This document shows positions 46,635 through 54,370 of a stretch of DNA of 64,000 nt, one piece after another. Below the pieces are notes generated by a model, which was given only the letters and a program-made list of their open reading frames with translations, was not told where the DNA came from and did no database searches. How positions within the stretch are numbered: position 1 is the stretch's first letter; each line of letters begins with the position of its first letter. Source of the DNA: Bacteroidaceae bacterium (GTDB taxonomy: Bacteria; Bacteroidota; Bacteroidia; Bacteroidales; Bacteroidaceae); assembly GCA_024398515.1 (NCBI GenBank), contig JAKSIZ010000004.1:53312-117311 (forward strand), in the 5' to 3' direction. The position numbers and the translations under genes were made by a program.

Positions 46635-47546
46635 TTACCATAAGAAGACGTAATTTGTACGGCTTTTGTAATAAGCCACTGCTACGTCCCTTGCTGCGCG
46701 TATAGTTGCCTTCGCAACTCTTTCAGCTGCATTTCTCGTTTCTTTTCTTTCATTCAATTCGTTGTTGTACGCCGTATCGGAATTTTTCTTGATTGACGCA
46801 AGTAGGGATTTCGCATCGCTGAAGCAACTGCAATTAGGTATTATTGTTGCCGCAAGGTCGGCAGCCACGTCAAAGTTACGCTTGGCATATTCAGCCCTTG
46901 CAGCCATCATCACCTCTTCACAGTTTTGTGTGAGATACTGCTGGTATATCTTTTTGATTGAGGCGGACACGAGTTTATATCCCGTCAATGTTTCAGGATA
47001 GGACGAAAGTAATGCTATTGCTTCCGAATATTGTTGCTGTGCGCTCAAGGTATTTGCTTTGCTAATCAACACATTTGTGTTGTCTCGGTAGAATTCAATA
47101 ATTTTCTTTTTGGCTTCAGGTATAAAGTTGCGGAATTTACTTTCGTCGATTTTGTTGATGGCAGAATGCATTGCATTCGACTTTGAATACCCTTCTCCCT
47201 TTGAATAAAGTGTTAGCGAATTGAACACAGTGCCTGTCATAATGTTTTTAATGCTCACAACTATTCCCAGTTCAAGGGTGTATATGTTGCGCATACCGCC
47301 TTCTACCAAGTATTCGTTGATAATACTTATTTCAGGAATCATGGTCAGTGCACCGATTTCCATCGACGAAACTCCCTCAGATGCAGACATGGATAGCAGT
47401 TTGTTTTTGAGTATTGTCATTGTATTGTTATCAAGTATGCATTCGCGTGGCATGGCGACTGAGATGCAGATATCGTTGCTTTGTGCAAATATAGGAAGGC
47501 ATGTAACGGCAACAATAATGAGAAAAATCATCTTTTTCATCTTCAA
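46635..47546 (-). CDS. Exported protein of unknown function, operon gene 4
   Basis: The 303-residue protein has a signal peptide ending LPIFAQ. Residues 25-140 form a beta-rich region (ELGIVVSIKNIMTGTVFNSL) that resembles the CsgG-style processing of stress and trait proteins. Residues 150-250 are helical repeats like tetratricopeptide repeats (ISKANTLSAQQQYSEAIALL; EYAKRNFDVAADLAATII). A basic helical tail ends in YVFLW. No family is recognised with confidence. The 2-bp gap to the DUF6175 gene shows cotranscription. Confidence 0.75.
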   Translation of the reverse strand: MKMKKMIFLIIVAVTCLPIFAQSNDICISVAMPRECILDNNTMTILKNKLLSMSASEGVSSMEIGALTMIPEISIINEYLVEGGMRNIYTLELGIVVSIKNIMTGTVFNSLTLYSKGEGYSKSNAMHSAINKIDESKFRNFIPEAKKKIIEFYRDNTNVLISKANTLSAQQQYSEAIALLSSYPETLTGYKLVSASIKKIYQQYLTQNCEEVMMAARAEYAKRNFDVAADLAATIIPNCSCFSDAKSLLASIKKNSDTAYNNELNERKETRNAAERVAKATIRAARDVAVAYYKSRTNYVFLW

Positions 47547-47548
47547 AT

Positions 47549-48418
47549 TTATTTTATTGTAATGACAAGTGTATTATTTTTTGTTGTGTGAGCAACCTGT
47601 ATTCCGAGTGAACGGAACAATTGTCTTATCTCGCGGTCAAACTGGTTTATGGTGTAGTTTCTGCCATTTGCGTCCTTTAATGGGATGTGAATATCGTCGA
47701 AGATTAGTTCCAGTTCGGTGCTTCCCTGTGAATGATAGTTGTTTTTGTAGGCATGATCAGCCACCCAGTCCTCAATCATGTCAGCCAGTTCAGCACCGTT
47801 AAACTCTTGATGAAGCGTATGCGACGAGGCTTCATCGACCTTTATATCTACAATAATAGAACGTCCATTGCTTACAATATCATCGAATTTAGTTTGGACG
47901 ACGCTCAGAAAATCGTCGGCAACCTTCTCTACTGCTGCTCCTGCCAAGCGCCCGATATCTTCAGTGTAGAATATTCCACTGAACGCATCCTTGCTTGCAA
48001 GTGCTCCGCCAGTGGAAACATCACACGCCTTCATCAGCACTTTTACGCTATTTCCGCTCACGGAAGTTGTAAATACATACTCCGCTTCAACGTAAATATC
48101 TGCACCGGAATTCTGTATTATCATTGAGCTGCGGTTTATTCTGGCATTGTCTGACAATGCATTGTTGGCTGATTGTGCTTTCAGTCTTGTTTCAAAGTCA
48201 ATTGTCGTGAAGCCCCTTTTGTCGAAAGCCTCGCGTATTTTAGACATTACCAACCTGATGTTAGGGTCTTGTTCTATTGCCTCACGTATGTCATTTCCTT
48301 CCGTAACGTATGGCATTACCATAATTTTTGGCTGAATAAAAACGCTATCTTGCGCTACAACTGTGGTAGCGACAGAGGTTAGTAATAAAAAACATATAAG
48401 TTTTAGAAATCGAATCAT
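47549..48418 (-). CDS. DUF6175 family exported protein, operon gene 3
   Basis: The start is ATG 48418 (MIRFLKLICFLLL), a good signal peptide ending VVAQ; an ATG 30 bases earlier adds an unlikely leader. The 289-residue protein has KIMVMPYVTEGNDIREAIEQ, REAFDKRGFTTIDF and SGADIYVEAEY, which match the DUF6175 pattern I recall from Bacteroidota. The fold is probably alpha/beta, like the nucleotide-free CsgG/LpoB group. It lies 31 bp after the CsgG-like gene and 2 bp before the 303-residue gene. Function is not known. Confidence 0.75.
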   Translation of the reverse strand: MIRFLKLICFLLLTSVATTVVAQDSVFIQPKIMVMPYVTEGNDIREAIEQDPNIRLVMSKIREAFDKRGFTTIDFETRLKAQSANNALSDNARINRSSMIIQNSGADIYVEAEYVFTTSVSGNSVKVLMKACDVSTGGALASKDAFSGIFYTEDIGRLAGAAVEKVADDFLSVVQTKFDDIVSNGRSIIVDIKVDEASSHTLHQEFNGAELADMIEDWVADHAYKNNYHSQGSTELELIFDDIHIPLKDANGRNYTINQFDREIRQLFRSLGIQVAHTTKNNTLVITIK

Positions 48419-48449
48419 ACTATGTTTGAATATAAAATTTACAATCATT

Positions 48450-49349
48450 CTACTCGTTTATTACAAGTCTGCAATATAGTTTTGTGCTTGAATTCAACAT
48501 GTCATGTAGCTGCTTTGCTAATTTTTTATCGATTTTGCATTCGGAAAAAGCAGTTCCCACGAGGTTTGTAACAGTAATGCAACCGAGGACAGAAGGCATT
48601 TCCTCGCCATCATAGGTTTCAGTTTTTATGACGTTGAAGCGATTTCCAACCTTTACGCCATGCATCTGTCCAGCCTTGATTATGACTTTTTCAGCTTTTC
48701 CATTTCCTCCTTCTGATAATTTTATTATCTTTGCATTCAGGGGAAAAGTGTTTAGAAAGTATTCCGACAATGCTGGTTCAAGCGAGTTCATGCTCATCAA
48801 TACGGCAGCTTGGGCAGAAACACATTCTTTACTTGACTTTCCTTCAAAACAAACTGCATTGGTAGTTTGCTGTGTTGCTACATTATCTACTTTCAATTGA
48901 AAAGCCACACTTGCTTTGTATCCTCTGACAGTCCCGTCAGGGTTTTTCATTCGATAAACAGGAATTTTCGTAATTTCTCCTTGCACAAGTTGCATGGCTG
49001 CTAAGCTGTTTCCTTGTTCCGCGATGTCCTTTCCTATGAACTCTTCACTTTTTTGATATTCGAGTTCATAAACGATTTTATCACGGTTTGTCCTATCAAC
49101 AACGATAACCCTATTGCTGTTTTTGAGAACTTCGACCACCTTTTCCGTTACCAAGCCAGTATATGGACTCTCAATATCAGATTTGAATTCAGCTACACCA
49201 ACAACATCCCTATCATCGTTGAGCTTGTTCTGATTGATAAAATCTATAGATTTTTGAAGTTCCTGTTCCCTCTTTATGGCATCATCTGGTGACTGTGCAT
49301 ATCCCAAAAGGGAATACACAGCCACCAGAAGTGATAAAAACCTGTTCAT
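48450..49349 (-). CDS. CsgG/LpoB-like exported protein, operon gene 2
   Basis: The 299-residue protein has a short signal peptide ending LLGYAQ. Its core VVGVAEFKSDIESPYTGLV, then LKNSNRVIVVDRTNRDKIVYEL and QLVQGEITKIPVYR, is the CsgG/LpoB-like pattern of periplasmic proteins. It ends with a small beta-domain (AEKVIIKAGQMHGVKVGNRF). No lipobox Cys follows the signal peptide, unlike true CsgG pores, so a soluble role is more likely. It is the second gene after the leader RNA, 6 bp from gene 1. Confidence 0.78.
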   Translation of the reverse strand: MNRFLSLLVAVYSLLGYAQSPDDAIKREQELQKSIDFINQNKLNDDRDVVGVAEFKSDIESPYTGLVTEKVVEVLKNSNRVIVVDRTNRDKIVYELEYQKSEEFIGKDIAEQGNSLAAMQLVQGEITKIPVYRMKNPDGTVRGYKASVAFQLKVDNVATQQTTNAVCFEGKSSKECVSAQAAVLMSMNSLEPALSEYFLNTFPLNAKIIKLSEGGNGKAEKVIIKAGQMHGVKVGNRFNVIKTETYDGEEMPSVLGCITVTNLVGTAFSECKIDKKLAKQLHDMLNSSTKLYCRLVINE

Positions 49350-49355
49350 GGCACG

Positions 49356-49931
49356 TTATAAGTTTTTACCTGATTTCAAGGTTTCAATGATTTCATTCAC
49401 AGCCTTTACCTGAGCAGCGGATTCCTCCAATAAGATAGGAGTAGCTATATTTCCAAACTCAATAACGGCAGTTGCAGCCTTTGCAGTCTTGGCTGCTTTT
49501 GCGGCTTTTAGAGGATTCTTCTCAGCAGTTGCACTTTGTGCCATGTTCTTTGCCTCTTCGCCAGCATTCTTTGCCTTGTCCACAGCAGCCTTAATACTTG
49601 CACCTTCACCTGCGACCGTTGTTGCAAAAGAAATCCATTCTTCAAGTGTAGGCTTTTTGATGGTAACATCGGTTACACCATCTTGAGTTTCTCCAATCTG
49701 ACGTTTGTACATGTTCTCAAGTTGTTCACTGTTTGCAATAGCAAGGATAGCGGCATTTTTTACATCATTTCCATAGCCGTCAATACTTGCATTTCCACAA
49801 GCCTTGTAATCCTCGCAGAGGGCTGATAACTTTGCAGAGCGGTCTTTACTCTGCTGGATTTGTTCCTTAACCTGGGCTTTAGCAGCGCAGATTACACACA
49901 TGGCAATAGCCATCAACATAATTTTTTTCAT
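49356..49931 (-). CDS. Exported helical protein of unknown function, operon gene 1
   Basis: The 191-residue protein has a signal peptide ending CAAKAQ. The mature part is mostly helical: an initial QIQQSKDRSAKLSALCEDYK, a middle WISFATTVAGEGASIKAAVD, and an Ala/Lys-rich stretch (AEKNPLKAAKAAKTAKAATA). Two Cys residues could pair. No known family is recognised. It is the first coding gene of a four-gene operon and lies 69 bp past the end of the structured leader, so its expression may depend on that leader. Confidence 0.75.
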   Translation of the reverse strand: MKKIMLMAIAMCVICAAKAQVKEQIQQSKDRSAKLSALCEDYKACGNASIDGYGNDVKNAAILAIANSEQLENMYKRQIGETQDGVTDVTIKKPTLEEWISFATTVAGEGASIKAAVDKAKNAGEEAKNMAQSATAEKNPLKAAKAAKTAKAATAVIEFGNIATPILLEESAAQVKAVNEIIETLKSGKNL

Positions 49932-50000
49932 TTTCTATAAAGTTTTGTGCGCCTTTAGAAGCCCAGTAAGGCAGTTAATAAAATAAAGATATACAAAACG

Positions 50001-50327
50001 AAAAACGTAGGCTTCCATCTCCACTCATCCACCTCTTAGGCCGTAGGAAGCCATGCATGAAGACGAGTAGAGTGTCTGCCTACGCCAGTATGTAACACAA
50101 ATCCTCGGGAAAATGTGCCATGAGGACATGACATATCCTCACAAGCACACCCCGGGATACATTTCGTGCATACCCGCAGCAGTCACATCTGACATTGTCC
50201 TTGACATGCATTTGAATTTCCTACGTTCAAGAGGTCAATAGACAAAGCATCAATGACGCTTTTACATAATGTATTGTCCCACACCCAGCCGCGCATCAAG
50301 TATTGATGGCACGGCGTAGGCTCATGA
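50001..50327 (-). ncRNA. Structured leader RNA or small RNA upstream of the four-gene operon
   Basis: There is no coding potential in this 327-nt stretch, which fills most of a 544-bp gap. On the minus strand it starts 6 nt after a TATCTTTG -7 box. Local hairpins include CATCAA/TTGATG, AAGCGTC/GATGCTT and TGAGGAT/ATGTCCTCA. Five segments share the word CCTACG or CGTAGG: i (50321-50313), ii (50225-50218), iii (50086-50078), iv (50052-50039) and v (50016-50001). i pairs with iii over 9 bp, ii with iv over 8 bp, iii with v over 7 bp, and iv with v over 7 bp (GGCTTCC/GGAAGCC), the last followed by TTTTT. These pairings exclude each other. It could be an attenuator-type leader or an independent RNA such as a 6S-like or Bacteroidales-1-like RNA. 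Confidence 0.55.
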
Positions 50328-50332
50328 CGATG

Positions 50333-50340
50333 CAAAGATA
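50333..50340 (-). promoter_or_regulatory. -7 element of the leader RNA and operon
   Basis: TATCTTTG on the minus strand. The upstream -33 is not clear in this AT-rich DNA. Confidence 0.55.
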
Positions 50341-50410
50341 TAAAAAAATTAAATATAATAGCATGAAATGATAAAAAAATCTTTTTAGATGTCGAATTTT
50401 AAACAAAAAT

Positions 50411-50450
50411 AGCGCCAACCAACAAGTACAAGATAAGTTGGTTGACGCTA
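50411..50450. terminator. Bidirectional terminator after the GH53 gene
   Basis: AGCGCCAACCAAC (50411-50423) and GTTGGTTGACGCT (50437-50449) form a 13-bp stem with one mismatch and a 13-nt loop. T-runs follow on both strands (TTTTTG on the minus strand, TATTTTTT on the plus), so it ends GH53 transcription on the minus strand. Confidence 0.8.
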
Positions 50451-50475
50451 TTTTTTAGAAATTTTTATCGAAGGG

Positions 50476-52287
50476 TTACGGAGTTTTCAGCGTTTGTCGG
50501 ACAAAGTCTAATATGTGGTTTTCGGCAAGACGATGATTGAATGCATCGGGGAAACCGTGGTTTCCGTTGGGTATAAGGTTGAACTTTACGTCGCTGTATG
50601 CTTGTTTCACTTTTTCGATTGAAGGTGCTGGTGTCACAAGATCCTTATCGCCATAGACCACCAGAACTGGACGGGTGTATTTTCCTATCGCTTTATATGG
50701 GTCGTAATCGACGAGAGGCAGATAGTATTTCTGGCTCAACTTCATATCGCCAAACATAAATTCATCGGGGGTTTCCTTTGTCTTTTCAAGCATGTTGCGT
50801 GCCGTTTCTGGAATGACAAATGCTGGGTAGAGCAGAATCAGCGACTTATAGTCGGCAGGGTTGGCTGCAGCCGTGATGCTGGCAACCAGTCCTCCCTGGC
50901 TGCCACCAGCAAGCATAACGCGATGGGTATCGATGTTCGGCAGTCGTTTGATGGTGCGTGTGATGGCTTCAAGGTCGGCTTGTTCGGTAAAGATAGTCAT
51001 GTCGGTAGTCTTTCCTTCGCTTCGACTGTGCATACCTCCACCGCAGAAATCGAAGATGTATGCGGCAATGCCGTGTTTGGCAAGGCATTCGGCATAGCGC
51101 AGATGTTCGTTGAAAGAACTTCCGAAACCGTGTGCCATGATGACTATTGGCAGTTTGCCCTGATTGGAATACTCGGATACGTAAGGCAGATAGATGCGTC
51201 CCCATATCTTGCCGTTAGGGCTCTGGCAGTATAAATCACGAGTGCTGAAGAACGTAGTGTCCTGCATTTCCGTTCCGTTTGCTGCCTCGGTGAAGGCATC
51301 GAGAATCTTTGTCGGCCGATGGTTGGCAAATGCTCCTAATGGATAGAAATGCTCCATCTCGGGTGCCCAATAGAATATGCCTCGACATTCAGGCAGAGCT
51401 TTTGTGGCATCAATAAGTTTGCGCATGAAAAGATAGCCCTCGTTAGGACGTGCAGATTCATAACCCGTCTCGACAATCATAACGTCCTTGCCGTATTGCA
51501 ACTTAAGGCTTTTGATATTTGCAACGACGCGTTCTATGGTCTCGTTCTCATGCTTCACGCGCTTTGCCTTCATGTCCCAGTATGGATATACGCTCATGCC
51601 AATCATGTCGAAACGTGCATTGTACTGTTTTAGTCCGTCGAAGATGCGATGATAGCGTTTTATGTCGCATCCGCAGTCGAGATGAACTATACATTTTGCA
51701 TTGGGATAAACACGCTTTACGGCAGCATATCCGGCATCGGTAAGCCCAGCATATTGCTCCATGTTGGTCTCGGCACGTCCTGTTTCCCACAACATTCCGT
51801 TGGTGGTTTCGTTACCGATCTGCACCCAAGCGACATCCACTCCGTTGGTTTTAAGCAATTTCAAAGTTTGCGTAGTGTGCTGTGCAAGTGCCCGTTTCAT
51901 TTCCTTGTAGGTCATTCCTTGCCACGACTTTGGTATTGGTTGCTTACCAGGATCTGCCCATGAGTCGCTGTAATGGAAGTCGATCATCACGGCCATTCCG
52001 TTTTCCTTCGCACGGAGGGCCATCTTCAGCACGTCTTCCTTGTTGCAGAAACCACCTTGCGGCTCAACCCATACGCGAAGGCGTACGGCATTCAATCCGA
52101 GTTCTTTCATCAGGACAGTGTTCTCGCGTGGCTCATTGTTCCTATTATATAATAATGTGTTGCGCGCTTCCATCATCGTTGTTCCGCTGATGTCGGCACC
52201 AAGATAGTAGTTGTTGCTCTGGGCTTTAGCTGAGATAATAGCCAAGACTGCAACACAAATGATTGCATATTTGTTAATCTTTTTCAT
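50476..52287 (-). CDS. Fusion: GH53 endo-beta-1,4-galactanase plus alpha/beta-hydrolase (esterase)
   Basis: The 603-residue secreted protein has a signal peptide ending ISAKAQ. Residues 25-340 are a GH53 barrel: YYLGADISGTTMMEAR, LNAVRLRVWVEPQGG, FHYSDSWADPGKQ, VQIGNETTNGMLWE with the acid Glu, and MIVETGYES with the nucleophile Glu. Residues 345-603 are an alpha/beta hydrolase: IVIMAHGFGSSFNEHLRY, the nucleophile elbow LAGGSQGGLVAS, the Asp in VVYGDKDLVTPAP and the His in PNGNHGFPDA. The natural reading is a galactanase joined to an esterase that removes acyl groups from pectic galactan. Confidence 0.92.
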   Translation of the reverse strand: MKKINKYAIICVAVLAIISAKAQSNNYYLGADISGTTMMEARNTLLYNRNNEPRENTVLMKELGLNAVRLRVWVEPQGGFCNKEDVLKMALRAKENGMAVMIDFHYSDSWADPGKQPIPKSWQGMTYKEMKRALAQHTTQTLKLLKTNGVDVAWVQIGNETTNGMLWETGRAETNMEQYAGLTDAGYAAVKRVYPNAKCIVHLDCGCDIKRYHRIFDGLKQYNARFDMIGMSVYPYWDMKAKRVKHENETIERVVANIKSLKLQYGKDVMIVETGYESARPNEGYLFMRKLIDATKALPECRGIFYWAPEMEHFYPLGAFANHRPTKILDAFTEAANGTEMQDTTFFSTRDLYCQSPNGKIWGRIYLPYVSEYSNQGKLPIVIMAHGFGSSFNEHLRYAECLAKHGIAAYIFDFCGGGMHSRSEGKTTDMTIFTEQADLEAITRTIKRLPNIDTHRVMLAGGSQGGLVASITAAANPADYKSLILLYPAFVIPETARNMLEKTKETPDEFMFGDMKLSQKYYLPLVDYDPYKAIGKYTRPVLVVYGDKDLVTPAPSIEKVKQAYSDVKFNLIPNGNHGFPDAFNHRLAENHILDFVRQTLKTP

Positions 52288-52326
52288 AATTATAAGTTTT
52301 ATTTTTGGTTGTTTGGTGTGATGTTA

Positions 52327-53508
52327 TTATTTGTCACTTTTAAGATAATCGACCATCAGGTGAGCTGCATTCTGCGCAGCGTTTTGCGATCCGAGGAATT
52401 TTCTCATTTCCATATAGCCGTCGAGCATCGTTGCGCGTGCATCGTTTCCAGGGAGGATTTTGGTGAGTTCACGGCAGATGTTTTCCACCGTCATAGTGTC
52501 TGCCACAAGTTCTGTTACCAGTTCGCGGTCAACAATAAGGTTTACTAACGAAATGTATTTCACTTTAAGTATGTGTCGTTTGCACCAGCTGATGAATTTT
52601 CCCATCGGCGTGTAGTAGCATACGACTTGTGGGACATTGAAAAGTGCAGTCTCGAGTGTTGCTGTGCCACTCGTCACAAGGGCTGCCACCGACTGGTGTA
52701 GCAGTTCGTATGTCTTGCCGAAAACTATTTCGACATTGCTTTCATTGGCAATAAACTTGTCGTAGTATTCGTGCTCAATGCCTGGAGCACCGGCTATGAC
52801 AAACTTGTATTTAGGAAATCTTTTGGCAGCCTGGAGCATCATTGGGAGGTTGTCCTTAATCTCCTGACGCCTGCTTCCAGCCAAAAGAGCGATAAAACAG
52901 CCCCCTCCTACTCCCCCAAGGGGGAGAGATTGGCTGTTCATTCCCCCTTGGGGGGACAGAGGGGGGCTTTGGGGAAGCAGGAGGGGGCTCGATTTCCATT
53001 CGTCAACTTCGCCTACTGTAGGGTTGCCTACATAGTCGATGTGATAGTTGTGTTTATGCTCGAAGAAGTCGATTTCAAACGGTAGGATTGAGAAAAGATG
53101 GTCGATGTCGCGCTTTATGTTTTTTATTCTGTACTCTTTCCAAGCCCATATCTTTGGCGAAATATAATAGTAGATTGGGATGGAAGTGTGCTTCTTTATA
53201 TACTTTGCAACGTCAAGGTTGAACCCTGGATAATCTACAAGTATGAGCACGTCAGGGTTCCATTCTTTGATGTCGTGCTTGCAGAAACGCATATTACCAA
53301 GGATAGTCGGCAGATGTTTGATGACCGGCATGATGCCCATATAGGCAAGATCGCGGTAGTGACGCACAAGTCCGTCGCTTTCACTGCGCATCATGTCGCC
53401 CCCGAAAAAGCGGAACTGAGCGTCGTTGTCTGCACGTTTCAGTTCTGCCATAAGGCGACTTGCATGTAAGTCACCGCTCGCTTCACCGACTATGAGGTAA
53501 TATTTCAT
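52327..53508 (-). CDS. lpxB: Lipid-A-disaccharide synthase, with an inserted palindromic element
   Basis: Joins UDP-diacylglucosamine with lipid X. The 393-residue GT-B enzyme has KYYLIVGEASGDLHASRLM, VLILVDYPGFNLDVAKYIK, YYISPKIWAWKEYRIKNIK, VGNPTVGEV and, in the second half, ALLAGSRRQEIKDNLPMML and VTSGTATLETALF. Residues about 173-204, between the two Rossmann halves, are encoded by the GC-rich palindromic element and read PLSPQGGMNSQSLPLGGVGG, a low-complexity linker unlike relatives. The frame is kept and catalytic regions are intact, so it is probably active. An 86-bp gap separates it from surE. Confidence 0.93.
   Translation of the reverse strand: MKYYLIVGEASGDLHASRLMAELKRADNDAQFRFFGGDMMRSESDGLVRHYRDLAYMGIMPVIKHLPTILGNMRFCKHDIKEWNPDVLILVDYPGFNLDVAKYIKKHTSIPIYYYISPKIWAWKEYRIKNIKRDIDHLFSILPFEIDFFEHKHNYHIDYVGNPTVGEVDEWKSSPLLLPQSPPLSPQGGMNSQSLPLGGVGGGCFIALLAGSRRQEIKDNLPMMLQAAKRFPKYKFVIAGAPGIEHEYYDKFIANESNVEIVFGKTYELLHQSVAALVTSGTATLETALFNVPQVVCYYTPMGKFISWCKRHILKVKYISLVNLIVDRELVTELVADTMTVENICRELTKILPGNDARATMLDGYMEMRKFLGSQNAAQNAAHLMVDYLKSDK
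52897..52990 (-). repeat. GC-rich palindromic element inside the lpxB coding sequence
   Basis: The left arm ACAGCCCCCTCC is at 52897-52908 and the right arm GGAGGGGGCT at 52980-52989. By eye it matches the element at 41545-41641 almost throughout. It is read through in frame as part of LpxB. Confidence 0.9.
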
Positions 53509-53594
53509 CTTTTTCGGTTTTATGGTTTTTCGGTTTTACGAGTTCTCGAGTTCTCGATTTTTCGAGCAATCTTATAGCCTTACGACCTAAAAAC

Positions 53595-54368
53595 CTAAAT
53601 TTTCCAGTTTTTCAGCATATCGTAGTCTGTGACATCGACAGTAGTTGGAGTGATGGCGATATACCCATGATTGAGTGCCCACTGGTCGGTGTCTTCGGCA
53701 TCAGGTTCGGCGTTTTCAAGGTTTCCTACAAGCCAATAATACTTGAACCCACGTGGATGGTCGCAAGCAGAAACTTCGTTTACCCAATTGCCACGTGTCA
53801 TTCTGCACATACGAATGCCTTTGTATTGACCGCCGAATGGGAAGTTTACGTTGAGAAAACTGCCCGACGGAAGACCTTCAGCAAGAACTTTCCTGACAAT
53901 CTGCTGCACGTATGGGCGCATTGGTTCGAAGTCGGCATTGCTGTCATAGTCGCAAAGCGAGAAGGCAATAGAAGGGATTCCCTTCAGACAACCCTCTTTC
54001 GCAACGCCGACAGTGCCCGAATAGTGATTATTCACTGTAGAGTTGTCGCCATGATTAATGCCGCTGAGAATGAGCGAAGGCTTACGGTTGCAGAGTTCAT
54101 GAAAGGCAAGTTTGATGCAGTCAACAGGTGTTCCGTTCGAGTAGAACACTTCGACACCGTCCTGAACAGTCTGAAATCCATTGACGGTATTCGATTTTCT
54201 CAGCGTCAGATATTCCAATCCCGAGAAAGCAGTAGAGAAACCTGAACGTGCAGAATTTGGGGCGCAAACAATTACGTCCCCAAATTCCTTGACCATATCA
54301 ACAAGACAATTTATTCCCTTTGCGCGGAAACCATCGTCGTTGGAAATTAGTATCAGTGGTTTTTCCAT
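53595..54368 (-). CDS. surE: 5'/3'-nucleotidase SurE
   Basis: The 257-residue metal-dependent phosphatase acts on nucleoside monophosphates. N-terminal ILISNDDGFRAKGINCLVD holds the Asp-Asp metal ligands. APNSARSGFSTAFS and ILSGINHGDNSTVNNHYSGT with the Asn ligand follow, then TVGVAKEGCL and a C-terminal TPTTVDVTDYDML. The start is 2 bp past the asnS stop on the same strand. Confidence 0.96.
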   Translation of the reverse strand: MEKPLILISNDDGFRAKGINCLVDMVKEFGDVIVCAPNSARSGFSTAFSGLEYLTLRKSNTVNGFQTVQDGVEVFYSNGTPVDCIKLAFHELCNRKPSLILSGINHGDNSTVNNHYSGTVGVAKEGCLKGIPSIAFSLCDYDSNADFEPMRPYVQQIVRKVLAEGLPSGSFLNVNFPFGGQYKGIRMCRMTRGNWVNEVSACDHPRGFKYYWLVGNLENAEPDAEDTDQWALNHGYIAITPTTVDVTDYDMLKNWKI

Positions 54369-54370
54369 GA

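Noticed and set aside
50001-50327. tmRNA, RNase P RNA or SRP RNA
   Set aside because: No tag-peptide frame, no CCA-type tRNA-like end, no GAAAGUCC or ACAGNRA motifs and no SRP tetraloop pattern were seen.
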